22,675 nucleotides of DNA from Candidatus Omnitrophota bacterium. Its GTDB lineage: Bacteria > Omnitrophota > Gorgyraeia > Gygaellales > Profunditerraquicolaceae. The DNA is taken from NCBI GenBank assembly GCA_028710845.1, contig JAQTTI010000004.1, positions 1-22,675 of the forward strand, given 5' to 3'. The notes beneath the pieces are model-generated. The model was not told where the DNA came from. It worked only from the letters and a program-made list of their open reading frames with translations, and searched no databases. Position 1 is the first letter of the stretch; each line of letters starts with the position of its first letter. Of the stretch, positions 12,272 to 21,837 are shown piece after piece. A program made the translations under genes and the position numbers.

Positions 12272-12696
12272 TGGCAAAACCAATCAAGGCCCAGATTAAA
12301 TTACACGTTCCAGCAGCACAGGCAAATCCTGCGCCGCCTGTCGGCCCGGCGCTGGGTCAGCACGGCGTCAACATTATGCAATTCTGCAAGCAGTTTAACG
12401 ATCAGACAAAAGGCAGGGACGGTTTGATATTGCCGGTTATTATCAGTGTTTATGAAGACAGGAGCTTTACCTTTATTATTAAGAGCCCGCCATCATCTAT
12501 TTTATTGAAAAGAGCGGCCAATTTGGCAAAAGCTTCAGGTATAAGCGGTAAAGAGACAATTGGTAAGGTGACTAAAAAGCAGGTGCAGGAAATTGCGAAA
12601 CTAAAAATGCCTGACCTTAATACTAACAACATGGAGCAGGCAATTAAAAGCATTGAAGGCACGGCCCGCAGTATGGGTATTTCGATCGAAGGGTAA
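12271..12696 (+). CDS. rplK: Large-subunit ribosomal protein uL11
   Basis: L11 forms the GTPase-associated centre with 23S rRNA and the L10-L7/L12 stalk. From ATG 12271 it has 141 residues, the family norm. The N-terminal switch region PAPPVGPALGQHGVNIMQF and the RNA-binding end (KLKMPDLNTNNMEQAIKSIE; GTARSMGI) are intact. An upstream in-frame ATG at 12250 would add seven residues inside nusG and is less likely, because GGTGGAGAAGG lies just before 12271. rplA begins 2 nt after the stop codon. Confidence 0.97.
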   Translation: MAKPIKAQIKLHVPAAQANPAPPVGPALGQHGVNIMQFCKQFNDQTKGRDGLILPVIISVYEDRSFTFIIKSPPSSILLKRAANLAKASGISGKETIGKVTKKQVQEIAKLKMPDLNTNNMEQAIKSIEGTARSMGISIEG

Positions 12697-12698
12697 AG

Positions 12699-13379
12699 AT
12701 GAAAAATATAAGCAAAAGATATAAGGAATCAGTCAAACAGGTAGAATCCGAAAAATTTTATCAGTTAAAAGAAGCGATAACTGTATTGAAGAAGCTGCCT
12801 AAACCAAAATTTGACGGTTCGGTAGACCTGCATTTTAATTTAAGCGTGGATACAAAAAAAAGCGACCAGATGATCCGCGGTACGGTTGTTCTTCCTCATG
12901 GCACAGGTAAAAAGGTCAGAGTTGCCGTATTTTGTAAAGGCGAACATGAACGCCAGGCCAGGGAAGCCAAGGCTGATTATGTCGGTGCCAATGAGTTGAT
13001 GGACAAAGTCGCCGCAGGATTTCTTGATTTTGATTGCGCTATCGCCACGCCGGAAATGATGAAAGATTTAAGTAAATTGGGTAAGGTCCTGGGCCCGCGC
13101 GGGCTGATGCCCAGCCCTAAGACAGGAACGGTTACCAATGATATAACTAAAGCCATTGAAGATGTGAGAAAGGGCAAGGTAGAGTTCCGTGTTGATAAGC
13201 AGGGAGGAATCCACTTATCAGTCGGTAAGATTTCTTTCGATGAAGGACAGATAAACGACAATGCCGCCAAGGTCATTGAAGCTATAAATGAATCAAGGCC
13301 GGCTTCGGTAAAGGGAAAGTTTGTAAAAAGCTTAAGCATAACTACATCTATGAATCCGGGATTAAGGATCGTTTGCTAA
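12699..13379 (+). CDS. rplA: Large-subunit ribosomal protein uL1
   Basis: L1 forms the mobile stalk near the E site and in many bacteria represses its own operon. The 226 residues show the usual N-terminal KRYKESVKQVE, the domain-II segment RVAVFCKGEHERQAREA, and the signature KVLGPRGLMPSPKTGTVT with VEFRVDKQGGIHLSVGK. The C-terminal Thr-Ser-Met-Asn-Pro-Gly motif is slightly divergent from the commoner TMGPG. rplJ begins 1 nt after the stop codon. Confidence 0.97.
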   Translation: MKNISKRYKESVKQVESEKFYQLKEAITVLKKLPKPKFDGSVDLHFNLSVDTKKSDQMIRGTVVLPHGTGKKVRVAVFCKGEHERQAREAKADYVGANELMDKVAAGFLDFDCAIATPEMMKDLSKLGKVLGPRGLMPSPKTGTVTNDITKAIEDVRKGKVEFRVDKQGGIHLSVGKISFDEGQINDNAAKVIEAINESRPASVKGKFVKSLSITTSMNPGLRIVC

Positions 13380-13380
13380 A

Positions 13381-13917
13381 ATGAAAAAGATAGGCTTACT
13401 AGTCAAAGAAGCGTCAGAAAACCGCATCAAAGACAACTTTAAAACTTCCAAAGGTTTAATAATCATCAAATACTCCGGCGTATCAAGTCCGGATTTAAGT
13501 TCTTTAAGAAAAACATTAAAAGATACAGGGGCCAACCTTTTTGTGGTAAAGAACAGTATCGCCAGAAGGGCGATGAAGGGGTTAGGATTAGATGACCTGG
13601 TTAAGTCGATCGAAACTCCCTGCGGTTTGATTTTCTTTAAGGATGAGCCTGTCGATACATCTAAAATATTGTGCCAATTCCGCAAAGACCACGAAAAGCT
13701 TGTTTTAGAAGGCGGTTTACTGCAGGATAAAATACTGACCTTTAAAGATATAGAAACAATGAGCAAGCTTCCTTCCCGGGAAGTGCTAAGGACGCAAGTT
13801 GTCGTCGGCTTAAATGCCCCGATCTCAAAATTTGTAATCGTATTAAATCAGACATTAAAGAAATTTGTGTATTGTTTAGACCAGATTAAACAAAATAAAC
13901 AAAAGAGTTCTAGCTAA
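13381..13917 (+). CDS. rplJ: Large-subunit ribosomal protein uL10
   Basis: L10 anchors L7/L12 dimers to the ribosome. The 178 residues show the conserved N-terminal rRNA-binding domain: GLIIIKYSGVSSPDLSSLRK, then FVVKNSIARRAMKGLGL, a GLIFF strand, and KLPSREVLRTQVVVGLNAP. The C-terminal helix (about 150-172) is the L7/L12-binding region. The rplA-rplJ gap is a single base, so the structured L10 leader found between these genes in enterobacteria cannot be here. rplL follows with a very strong ribosome binding site. Confidence 0.95.
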   Translation: MKKIGLLVKEASENRIKDNFKTSKGLIIIKYSGVSSPDLSSLRKTLKDTGANLFVVKNSIARRAMKGLGLDDLVKSIETPCGLIFFKDEPVDTSKILCQFRKDHEKLVLEGGLLQDKILTFKDIETMSKLPSREVLRTQVVVGLNAPISKFVIVLNQTLKKFVYCLDQIKQNKQKSSS

Positions 13918-13922
13918 GGAGG
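13916..13922 (+). promoter_or_regulatory. Strong Shine-Dalgarno for rplL
   Basis: AAGGAGG lies 5 nt before the rplL ATG and is the best ribosome binding site in the cluster. It fits the need for several L7/L12 copies per L10, since the genes are adjacent and probably on one mRNA. Confidence 0.75.
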
Positions 13923-13927
13923 AAGAA

Positions 13928-14311
13928 ATGGCAACAGCAAAAATGGATGACTTAATTAAATCTATCGAGACGATGAGCGTGCTTGAGCTCTCTGACCTGG
14001 TAAAAGCCTTAGAGGAAAAGTTTGGCGTTAGCGCCAATGTTCCCATGGCTGCCGCCGCAGCTCCCGCTGCCGCCGCAGGTGCTCCTGCCGCCGAGGAAAA
14101 GAGCGTTTTTACCGTCGTATTAACCAACGCAGGTGCGAATAAGATCGCAGTGATCAAAGAAGTCCGCACAATTACTAATCTTGGTTTAAAAGAAGCCAAA
14201 GATCTAGTTGACGGTGCCCCTAAGCCAATCAAAGAAGGCGCGAATAAAGATGAAGCAGCTGAAATTAAAAAGAAATTAGAGGCTGCCGGCGCAACTGTAG
14301 AGTTAAAGTAA
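13928..14311 (+). CDS. rplL: Large-subunit ribosomal protein bL12 (L7/L12)
   Basis: L7/L12 forms the flexible stalk that recruits translational GTPases. The 127 residues contain the N-terminal dimerisation domain (about 1-33, IETMSVLELSDLVKALEEKF), an Ala/Pro/Gly-rich hinge (about 38-56), and the C-terminal factor-binding domain (FTVVLTNAGANKIAVIKEVR; LGLKEAKDLVDGAPKPIKEG; ending AGATVELK). It lies directly after rplJ as usual. An AT-rich 90-nt spacer separates it from rpoB. Confidence 0.98.
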   Translation: MATAKMDDLIKSIETMSVLELSDLVKALEEKFGVSANVPMAAAAAPAAAAGAPAAEEKSVFTVVLTNAGANKIAVIKEVRTITNLGLKEAKDLVDGAPKPIKEGANKDEAAEIKKKLEAAGATVELK

Positions 14312-14401
14312 GTAAGTTCGAGTAAGTTTGAGTAATAATAGTTAATAGTATATATTAATTTTATAATATAAGTAATTCTAATTAAGTAGTTAATCAAACC
14401 T
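14312..14401 (+). promoter_or_regulatory. AT-rich rplL-rpoB spacer with possible promoter
   Basis: This 90-nt spacer is strongly AT-rich and starts with the short tandem repeat AGTAAGTTCG/AGTAAGTTTG. TATAAT at 14362-14367 is a perfect -10 box, but the candidate -35 (TAGTTA, 14339-14344) is poor. It may allow extra rpoBC transcription. No terminator-like hairpin and no Shine-Dalgarno close to the rpoB start are visible. Confidence 0.4.
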
Positions 14402-17400
14402 ATGATTAAACGAAAGAATTTTGGTAAGATAAAAGAAGTTTATGATCTGCCTAATCTTTTGGATGTTCAGCTGGATACTTACCGTGAATTTTTGCAGTTG
14501 GACGTACCGGCAGGAGAAAGAAAGAATCAAGGGCTACAAGAAGTATTCGGGGAAATCTTTCCCATAGAGAATGCTGACCGTTCGATAAAGCTTGAATTCA
14601 TCAGTTATTCTTTGGGAAAATCCAAATACACAATGAGCGAATCCAAAAACCGTTCATTGACTTATGCCTCTCCATTAAAGGTTAAATTCCGCTTAACCAC
14701 TCCTAAGGAGACCAAAGAGCAGGATGCTTATTTCGGCGAAATACCGCTGATGACCGAAACCGGCACTTTTATCATTAACGGAGACGAAAGAGTCGTAGTC
14801 AGCCAGCTTCAGCGTTCCCCGGGAGTTTCTTTTGAAGAAGAGCTGCATCCAACAGGCAAAAAGATTTTTTATGGCCGGGTAATTCCTTACCGTGGCGCCT
14901 GGCTTGAATTTAAGTATGACCTTACCGAAACAATTACCGCTTATGTCGACCGCCGGAGAAATTTTCCCGCCACTCAAATCTTAAGGATATTAGGTTTTTC
15001 CGAAGACAGCCAGATTTTTGCGGCATTCGGTAAAGAATACCCGGAAATTGTAAATACTTTAAAGAAAGATTACACTAAAAACAAAGAAGAAGCCTACTTG
15101 GATTTTTACCGCAAAATGAGGCCGACCGAACCGGTCACTAAAGAAGCAGCTGAAGGACTTTTTTACCGGTTGTTTTTTGACCCGGCCAGGTATGATTTAG
15201 AAAGAGCGGGACGTTTTATTCTGAATCGTAAATTAGATATGAATGTATCCCTGGAAAAAAGGGTGCTTGATTCCGATACCGTTATTAAGGTAATAGAATA
15301 TTTAATCAAGCTTAATTCCGGAATCGGAAAGATCGACGACATCGACCATTTAGGAAACCGCAGGATTAAAAGCGTAGGAGAGTTAGTCCAAAACCAGATC
15401 CGTATCGGTTTATCCCGCGTTGAGCGTTCGATTAAAGAAAGGCTGAGCATCCTCGGAGAATTTGACAATTTAAATGTGCATTATTTGATTAATTCGAAGC
15501 TTTTAAGCAACCAGATCCGTGATTTCTTTGGACGCAGCCAGTTATCCCAGTTTATGGATCAAATCAATCCTTTGGCAGAGATGACACATAAGCGCCGTTT
15601 AAGCGCTTTAGGTCCCGGAGGACTTTCGCGTGAAAGAGCCGGATTTGAGGTCAGAGACATTCATCCTTCCCATTATGGCCGGGTTTGTCCGATTGAAACT
15701 CCGGAAGGCCCGAACATCGGGCTTATTGCATCTTTGAGCTGTTTTGCCCGGATCAATTATTTAGGTTTAATCGAAACTCCATACCGCAAAGTGGAAGATG
15801 GAAGGGTAACTAAAAAGTTTGAATACCTGACCGCCGACATTGAAGAAGATAAATTTATCGCCCAGGCTGATGTTCCGATTGATAGCGATGGTCATTTTGT
15901 CGACAAGTTTGTAACCTGCCGTTATAAAGATGATTTCCCCAAAGTTCCCGCCAAAGATGTCCAGTATATGGATGTTTCGGTAAAACAATTAGTTTCTGTG
16001 GCAGCTTCCTTGATTCCGTTCCTTGAGCATGACGATGCCAACCGGGCATTAATGGGTTCAAACATGCAAAGGCAGGCTGTTCCGCTTATGATAACCGAGG
16101 CACCTTTAGTAGGCACTGACATGGAAGGAAAAGTTGCTCAGGACTCAGGTACAGTAGTAATTGCCCAGGATTCAGGTAAAGTCAGCAGTGTCGATGCTTC
16201 GGCAATCACCGTTGGCAAAAAAATCTACCATTTAAAAAAATTCCTGCGCACTAACGCCGATACTTCGATAAATCAAAGGCCGCTGGTAAAATTAGGCGAT
16301 CATGTGGAAAAAGGGCAGGCGATAGCTGATGGTATCGGTACCAAAGAAGGGGAATTAGCTCTAGGAAAGAATGTTTTGGTTGCTCTAATGCCCTGGAGAG
16401 GCTACAACTTTGAAGATGCAATTCTTATCAGCGAAAGACTGGTAAAACAAGATACCTTTACTTCCATTCACATTGAAGAATTTAATATCGAAGCCGCCGA
16501 AACCAGGTTAGGTAACGAAGAGATCACCCGCGATATCCCCAATGTCAGCGAAGAGGCATTAAAGAACCTTGATGAAGACGGGATAATCCGTATCGGCGCA
16601 GAGGTAGGGGCAGGAGATATTTTAGTCGGGAAAATTACTCCCAAAACAGATTCTGAGCCAAGCCCCGAAGAAAGATTATTACGGGCCATTTTCGGCGAAA
16701 AAGCAGGGGATGTGCGGGATACTTCTTTGATCGTTCCTCCGGGAGTTGAAGGCGTAGTTATCGATGTTCATGTCTTCCAGCGTAAAGACCGCGGCCGTAA
16801 AACCAAAGAAGAAAAGACTAAGGAGTTAGCCAAGATCCGCGAGCTTAAGGCTTACTATAAGCAGGAAATCGAATTTTTACAGGTTGAGAAAACCCTGCGT
16901 TTATCTCAAGAGCTGGGAATTGATAAAAAGAAAGTTGAAAAATATAATTTTAGCGATAACGAAGAAGCCAAAATTTTAGCCGCTTCTTTCGATGAACAGA
17001 TGCAGGAGTTATTGGCAGAAGAAGAGCAGGAGATCGAGAAGGTCCGCCGGGGAGATGAACTGCCCACCGGCATTTTAAAAAGAGTGGTAGTTTATGTTGC
17101 TACCAAAAGAAAACTTTCCGAAGGAGACAAGCTCGCCGGCCGCCATGGTAACAAAGGCGTGGTTGCCAGGATCATTCCCGAAGAAAATATGCCCTATATG
17201 CCTGACGGTACTCCGGTAGATGTAGTTTTAAATCCTTTAGGCGTGCCTAGCCGTATGAATGTCGGCCAGATTTTGGAATGCCATTTGGGCTGGGCGGCAA
17301 AAGCATTAAATATGCATGTCAGCTGTCCTGTTTTCGACGGCGCAAAAGAAGGAGAAATAAAAGAACTGCTTAAGAAGGCACAGCTTCCCGAAGACGGCAA

Positions 17401-17806
17401 GATAACACTTTATGATGGCTATAGCGGTGAGCCTTTTGATCAGAGGGTTACCGTAGGCTACATGTATATTTTGAAACTTATCCACTTGGTAGATGAAAAG
17501 ATCCACGCCCGTTCGATTGGCCCTTATTCCTTGGTTACTCAGCAGCCACTGGGAGGAAAAGCGCAATTCGGCGGACAAAGATTAGGAGAAATGGAAGTTT
17601 GGGCCCTGGAAGCGTACGGCGCAGCTTTTACTTTGCAGGAAATGCTTACTGTAAAAAGCGATGACGTTAAGGGCAGGACCGATATTTATGAAGCAATTGT
17701 TAAAGGCGAGCAGCGCCTGACGCACGGCACCCCAGAGTCATTTAACGTGTTAATTAAAGAATTACAAGGCTTATGCCTTGATATAAAAACAGAAAAGGCT
17801 AACTAA
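14402..17806 (+). CDS. rpoB: DNA-directed RNA polymerase subunit beta
   Basis: The beta subunit forms one pincer and part of the active site of RNA polymerase. The 1134 residues are short compared with about 1342 in E. coli, as in lineages lacking the large beta insertions. Visible hallmarks are the start FGKIKEVYDLPNLLDVQLD, NGDERVVVSQLQRSPGVSF, the rifampicin-pocket stretch SQLSQFMDQINPLAEMTHKR (from about 378), GPGGLSRERAGFEVRD, the active-site region KLAGRHGNKGVVARI, and the C-terminal GGKAQFGGQRLGEMEVWALE. Ile388 replaces the usual Asn518 (E. coli numbering) in the rifampicin pocket. The upstream region has no good Shine-Dalgarno. The stop codon overlaps the rpoC start (TAATG). Confidence 0.98.
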   Translation: MIKRKNFGKIKEVYDLPNLLDVQLDTYREFLQLDVPAGERKNQGLQEVFGEIFPIENADRSIKLEFISYSLGKSKYTMSESKNRSLTYASPLKVKFRLTTPKETKEQDAYFGEIPLMTETGTFIINGDERVVVSQLQRSPGVSFEEELHPTGKKIFYGRVIPYRGAWLEFKYDLTETITAYVDRRRNFPATQILRILGFSEDSQIFAAFGKEYPEIVNTLKKDYTKNKEEAYLDFYRKMRPTEPVTKEAAEGLFYRLFFDPARYDLERAGRFILNRKLDMNVSLEKRVLDSDTVIKVIEYLIKLNSGIGKIDDIDHLGNRRIKSVGELVQNQIRIGLSRVERSIKERLSILGEFDNLNVHYLINSKLLSNQIRDFFGRSQLSQFMDQINPLAEMTHKRRLSALGPGGLSRERAGFEVRDIHPSHYGRVCPIETPEGPNIGLIASLSCFARINYLGLIETPYRKVEDGRVTKKFEYLTADIEEDKFIAQADVPIDSDGHFVDKFVTCRYKDDFPKVPAKDVQYMDVSVKQLVSVAASLIPFLEHDDANRALMGSNMQRQAVPLMITEAPLVGTDMEGKVAQDSGTVVIAQDSGKVSSVDASAITVGKKIYHLKKFLRTNADTSINQRPLVKLGDHVEKGQAIADGIGTKEGELALGKNVLVALMPWRGYNFEDAILISERLVKQDTFTSIHIEEFNIEAAETRLGNEEITRDIPNVSEEALKNLDEDGIIRIGAEVGAGDILVGKITPKTDSEPSPEERLLRAIFGEKAGDVRDTSLIVPPGVEGVVIDVHVFQRKDRGRKTKEEKTKELAKIRELKAYYKQEIEFLQVEKTLRLSQELGIDKKKVEKYNFSDNEEAKILAASFDEQMQELLAEEEQEIEKVRRGDELPTGILKRVVVYVATKRKLSEGDKLAGRHGNKGVVARIIPEENMPYMPDGTPVDVVLNPLGVPSRMNVGQILECHLGWAAKALNMHVSCPVFDGAKEGEIKELLKKAQLPEDGKITLYDGYSGEPFDQRVTVGYMYILKLIHLVDEKIHARSIGPYSLVTQQPLGGKAQFGGQRLGEMEVWALEAYGAAFTLQEMLTVKSDDVKGRTDIYEAIVKGEQRLTHGTPESFNVLIKELQGLCLDIKTEKAN

Positions 17807-20800
17807 TGGAAGAAATCGTATCTTTTGACAGCATTTCAATCAAGATCGCCAGCCCTCAGATTATTAAATCCTGGTCAAAGGGTGATGTTAAAAAAGCCGA
17901 AACGATTAACTACCGCACTTTAAAGCCGGAAAAAGACGGATTATTCTGTGAGAAAATCTTCGGCCCTGTCCGTGATTGGGAGTGTAACTGCGGTAAGTAT
18001 AAAGGAATAAAATTTAAAGGTATTACCTGCGACCGTTGCGGGGTAACCGTTGACCGCTCTAATGTCAGACGTGTGCGCATGGGCCATATTGAATTAGCTA
18101 CGCCGGTGACCCATATCTGGTTTTTTAAAGCCGTACCCAGCAGGATGAGCGCGCTTTTAGATATCGGTTTAAGGGACTTAGAGAGAATTATCTATTACGA
18201 GGAATATGTCGTAGTTGATCCGGGAACCACGCCGTTAAAAAAGAAAGAATTGCTTACTGACGAACAATACCAGGAAGCGTTAAGTAAATACGGCTCAAAC
18301 TTTAAAGCCAAGATCGGCGCCGAAGCAATCAGTGAACTTTTAAAAGAGTTGGATCTGGATGTTGTTTGCCGCAAGCTTCGCAAAGATTTGGAAAAGTCAA
18401 AGGATGTTTTAAATAACCGCAAAGCAATCAAAAGCTTAAAGGTGGTCGAAGATTTTAAGAAAAGCGGGAATAAGCCCGAGTGGATGATTTTAGAAATCGT
18501 TCCTGTGATTCCCCCGGATCTTAGGCCTTTAGTTCCGTTAGAGGGCGGCAGATTTGCCACCAGCGATTTGAATGATCTATACCGCAGGGTAATTAACCGT
18601 AATAACCGCCTCAAGAAGTTGATGGAGCTAAGTGCGCCGGAAATTATTATCCGTAATGAAAAACGCATGCTTCAGGAAGCAGTTGATGCTTTGTTGGATA
18701 ACGGCCGTCACGGTAAGCCGGTTAATGGCGCCAATAACCGTCCTTTAAAATCCCTTTCCGACATGCTTAAGGGAAAACAGGGCAGGTTCCGCCAGAACCT
18801 GCTCGGTAAGCGTGTAGATTATTCCGGACGTTCAGTTATCGTCGTCGGCCCCGAATTAAAGCTGCATGAATGCGGCCTTCCTAAGCAGATGGCCCTGGAG
18901 TTATTTGAGCCGTTTATCATTAAAAAATTAAGAGAAAAAGGTTTTGTCCACACGATCAAAGGCGCCCGCCGTATGGTTGAGCGCGGTAAGATCGAAGTCT
19001 GGGATATTCTTGATGAAGTAATTAAAGACCATCCGATCATGTTAAATCGCGCCCCGACTTTGCACCGTTTAGGTATTCAGGCTTTCCAGCCGTTATTAAT
19101 CGAAGGAAAATCAATCAAGATCCATCCGTTAGTTTGTACCGCTTTTAATGCAGACTTCGACGGTGATCAGATGGCCGTGCATGTGCCTCTGTCCCTGGAA
19201 TCGCAGCTGGAAACCAAAGTTTTAATCATGGCGATAAATAATATATTTTCTCCTGCCGATGGCCGTCCGGTAATTACTCCTACACAGGATATAATCTTAG
19301 GCCTGGCATATCTAAGCAGAGAGAAAGCCGGTGTTTTAGGCGAAGGAAAGACCTTCTCAGGCCATGAAGAAGTTTTAACGGCTTACGACGATAAAGCAGT
19401 CCATTTACACGCAAAAATTAAAATCCGCGTGAATAGTATATATAGTTTTGACCAGAAAAGTGTTATAAACGGAAAACAAATAATTACAACCACCGTAGGC
19501 AGGGTGTTGTTCAACCAGGTATTGCCTGCGGAGTTTGGTTTTGTAAACGGCGATTTAAATAAGAGCAGGGTCAGTGACGTCGTAGTCAGCTGTTACAAAA
19601 GATTCGGGCATAATATGACAATAAAACTGCTCGATGATATTAAGCGTTTAGGTTTTGAGATGGGCACATTGGGCGGTATTTCCATCGGTATCGACGATAT
19701 GACTATTCCGGTTGATAAGCCCCAGGTCTTAAAAGAATCAAAAGAAGAAGTAGCCAAAGTTGAGGACCAGTACCGTAAAGGTATTATTACTAACAGCGAA
19801 CGTAAATCCAAAGTAATCGATATCTGGACTCATGCTACCGATAAGATTTCGGATTTATTATTTAAAGGTATGGATTCTTTTAATCCGATCTTTATGATGG
19901 CAGACTCAGGCGCAAGAGGTAGCCGCCTTCAGGTAAGACAGCTTGCCGGAATGCGCGGCCTGATGGCCAAGCCCAGCGGTGAAATCATCGAAAACCCGAT
20001 TACCGCCAATTTCCGTGAAGGCTTAAACGTATTGGAATATTTTATTTCTACTCACGGCGCCCGTAAAGGTTTGGCAGATACAGCCCTTAAAACAGCGGAT
20101 GCAGGTTACTTAACCCGCAGGCTGGTTGATGTCGCCCAGGAAGTTATTGTCGCCGAAGAAGATTGCCAGACTCTTAACGGGATTACTGTTTCGGCTATCA
20201 CCGAAGGCGATGAAGAAGTCGTCGGCCTAAAAGACAGGATCATCGGAAGGGTAGCTTTGAATAATGTCGTCGATATTATAACCGATGAAATTATCGTCGA
20301 ACAGGGAAGCGAAATTACCGAAGAAAAAGCTGACAGAATCGAAAAGTTAGGAATCGAAAAAATCCGCATCCGCAGCGTATTAACTTGTGAATCGGGAAGA
20401 GGGGTATGCGCAAGATGCTACGGCCGCAACCTTTCCACCGGAAGGCTGGTTGAGTTAGGCGAAGCAGTAGGCGTTGTGGCAGCGCAAAGTATTGGTGAGC
20501 CCGGTACCCAGCTGACCATGAGGACCTTTCACATCGGAGGTACAGCCTCCAGGACCATTGAGCAGTCATTTGTTAAAGCCAAGAATGAAGGCCTTATTAA
20601 ATACCACGCTTTAAGGGTAACCCTAAAAAATAAAGAAAATGTAGTTTTAAATAGAAACGGCGCAATCAGTATTAATGATCCGCAGGGCAGAGAACTTGAG
20701 CGCTATACAATTCCCCAAGGCGCATTTATTTCGTTTAATGACGGCGATCTTGTTAAAAAAGGCTCCTCCTTTGTGCATTGGGATCCTTACACTTTGCCGG

Positions 20801-21834
20801 TCCTTACCGAAGTAGCCGGATTAGTGCGTTTCGAAGACCTACGCGAAAGTATTACCATGCGCGAAGAATTAAATCCGGTAACTAAACTGTCAGAGCGCGT
20901 CGTAGTCGAACACAAACCTGAATACCATCCGCAAGTAGTCATCCTCGACAATAAAAATGAAGTTTTAGGAATTTATCCGATTCCTATCGGAGCCCATATT
21001 ATCGTCAAAGACGGCGAGCATGTAGGCGGAGGAGATCTTTTGGCCAAGATACCGCGCACCGTTGTTAAGACCCGCGATATCACCGGAGGTCTTCCGCGGG
21101 TAGCCGAACTTTTTGAAGCCAGGCGTCCGAAGGATCCGGCGGTTATCAGCGAAATCGACGGATTCGTAGAATTCGGCGAGACTAAGAAAAATCAGCGGGT
21201 GATAATCGTAAAATCAGCAACCGGCATGTCCAGGGAATATATAATTCCCCATGGTAAGCACCCCAATGTATATAAAGGCGATAAAGTTACCGCCGGACAG
21301 CAGCTTACCGACGGCCCTGTAGTTTTACAGGATATATTAAGCGTCTGCGGAGATAAGGTGTTACAGGAATATCTGGTCAACGAAGTGCAGGAGGTTTACC
21401 GTCTCCAGGGCGTACGAATCAACGATAAACATATCGAAGTAATAATCAGGCAGATGCTTAAAAAGGTCAGGGTCGAGGATCCGGGTGACACCGAATTTTT
21501 AGCCACTCAGCAGGTTGATAAGTGGATTTTCCAGAAAGAAAATACCCGGGTTATCAAAAAAGGCGGCAAACCGGCGCAAGCCACACCGCTTTTGCTAGGT
21601 ATAACCAAGGCTTCGCTTACTACCGAAAGTTTTATTTCTGCGGCCAGCTTCCAGGAAACTACCCGCGTTTTGACCGAGGCCGCCACCCGCGGTAAACGCG
21701 ATGAGCTGTTCGGTTTAAAAGAAAATGTTATCGTTGGCCACTTAATTCCGGCAGGTACAGGATTTAAGAGCCACCGCGAAATTGATGTAATCAAAACGGC
21801 TACTGAAGAAGTAACTAAGGAGAAAAAGGAATAA
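17806..21834 (+). CDS. rpoC: DNA-directed RNA polymerase subunit beta'
   Basis: The beta' subunit carries the catalytic Mg site and the clamp. The 1342 residues are full length. The N-terminal zinc-binding domain has Cys 60, 62, 75 and 78 (WECNCGKYKG; ITCDRCGV). The catalytic loop is NADFDGDQM at 448-456. The trigger-loop region includes MADSGARGSRLQVRQLAGMR. The second zinc site is LTCESGRGVCARCYGRNL, and GEAVGVVAAQSIGEPGTQLT is intact. It overlaps rpoB by one base, so the two subunits are probably translated in a coupled way. rpsL follows after 3 nt. Confidence 0.98.
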   Translation: MEEIVSFDSISIKIASPQIIKSWSKGDVKKAETINYRTLKPEKDGLFCEKIFGPVRDWECNCGKYKGIKFKGITCDRCGVTVDRSNVRRVRMGHIELATPVTHIWFFKAVPSRMSALLDIGLRDLERIIYYEEYVVVDPGTTPLKKKELLTDEQYQEALSKYGSNFKAKIGAEAISELLKELDLDVVCRKLRKDLEKSKDVLNNRKAIKSLKVVEDFKKSGNKPEWMILEIVPVIPPDLRPLVPLEGGRFATSDLNDLYRRVINRNNRLKKLMELSAPEIIIRNEKRMLQEAVDALLDNGRHGKPVNGANNRPLKSLSDMLKGKQGRFRQNLLGKRVDYSGRSVIVVGPELKLHECGLPKQMALELFEPFIIKKLREKGFVHTIKGARRMVERGKIEVWDILDEVIKDHPIMLNRAPTLHRLGIQAFQPLLIEGKSIKIHPLVCTAFNADFDGDQMAVHVPLSLESQLETKVLIMAINNIFSPADGRPVITPTQDIILGLAYLSREKAGVLGEGKTFSGHEEVLTAYDDKAVHLHAKIKIRVNSIYSFDQKSVINGKQIITTTVGRVLFNQVLPAEFGFVNGDLNKSRVSDVVVSCYKRFGHNMTIKLLDDIKRLGFEMGTLGGISIGIDDMTIPVDKPQVLKESKEEVAKVEDQYRKGIITNSERKSKVIDIWTHATDKISDLLFKGMDSFNPIFMMADSGARGSRLQVRQLAGMRGLMAKPSGEIIENPITANFREGLNVLEYFISTHGARKGLADTALKTADAGYLTRRLVDVAQEVIVAEEDCQTLNGITVSAITEGDEEVVGLKDRIIGRVALNNVVDIITDEIIVEQGSEITEEKADRIEKLGIEKIRIRSVLTCESGRGVCARCYGRNLSTGRLVELGEAVGVVAAQSIGEPGTQLTMRTFHIGGTASRTIEQSFVKAKNEGLIKYHALRVTLKNKENVVLNRNGAISINDPQGRELERYTIPQGAFISFNDGDLVKKGSSFVHWDPYTLPVLTEVAGLVRFEDLRESITMREELNPVTKLSERVVVEHKPEYHPQVVILDNKNEVLGIYPIPIGAHIIVKDGEHVGGGDLLAKIPRTVVKTRDITGGLPRVAELFEARRPKDPAVISEIDGFVEFGETKKNQRVIIVKSATGMSREYIIPHGKHPNVYKGDKVTAGQQLTDGPVVLQDILSVCGDKVLQEYLVNEVQEVYRLQGVRINDKHIEVIIRQMLKKVRVEDPGDTEFLATQQVDKWIFQKENTRVIKKGGKPAQATPLLLGITKASLTTESFISAASFQETTRVLTEAATRGKRDELFGLKENVIVGHLIPAGTGFKSHREIDVIKTATEEVTKEKKE

Positions 21835-21837
21835 TCT

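Noticed and set aside
13876..14397. A 173-codon minus-strand frame across rplL and its spacer
   Set aside because: It is antisense to rplL; its Ala-rich part is just the complement of the L7/L12 hinge codons.
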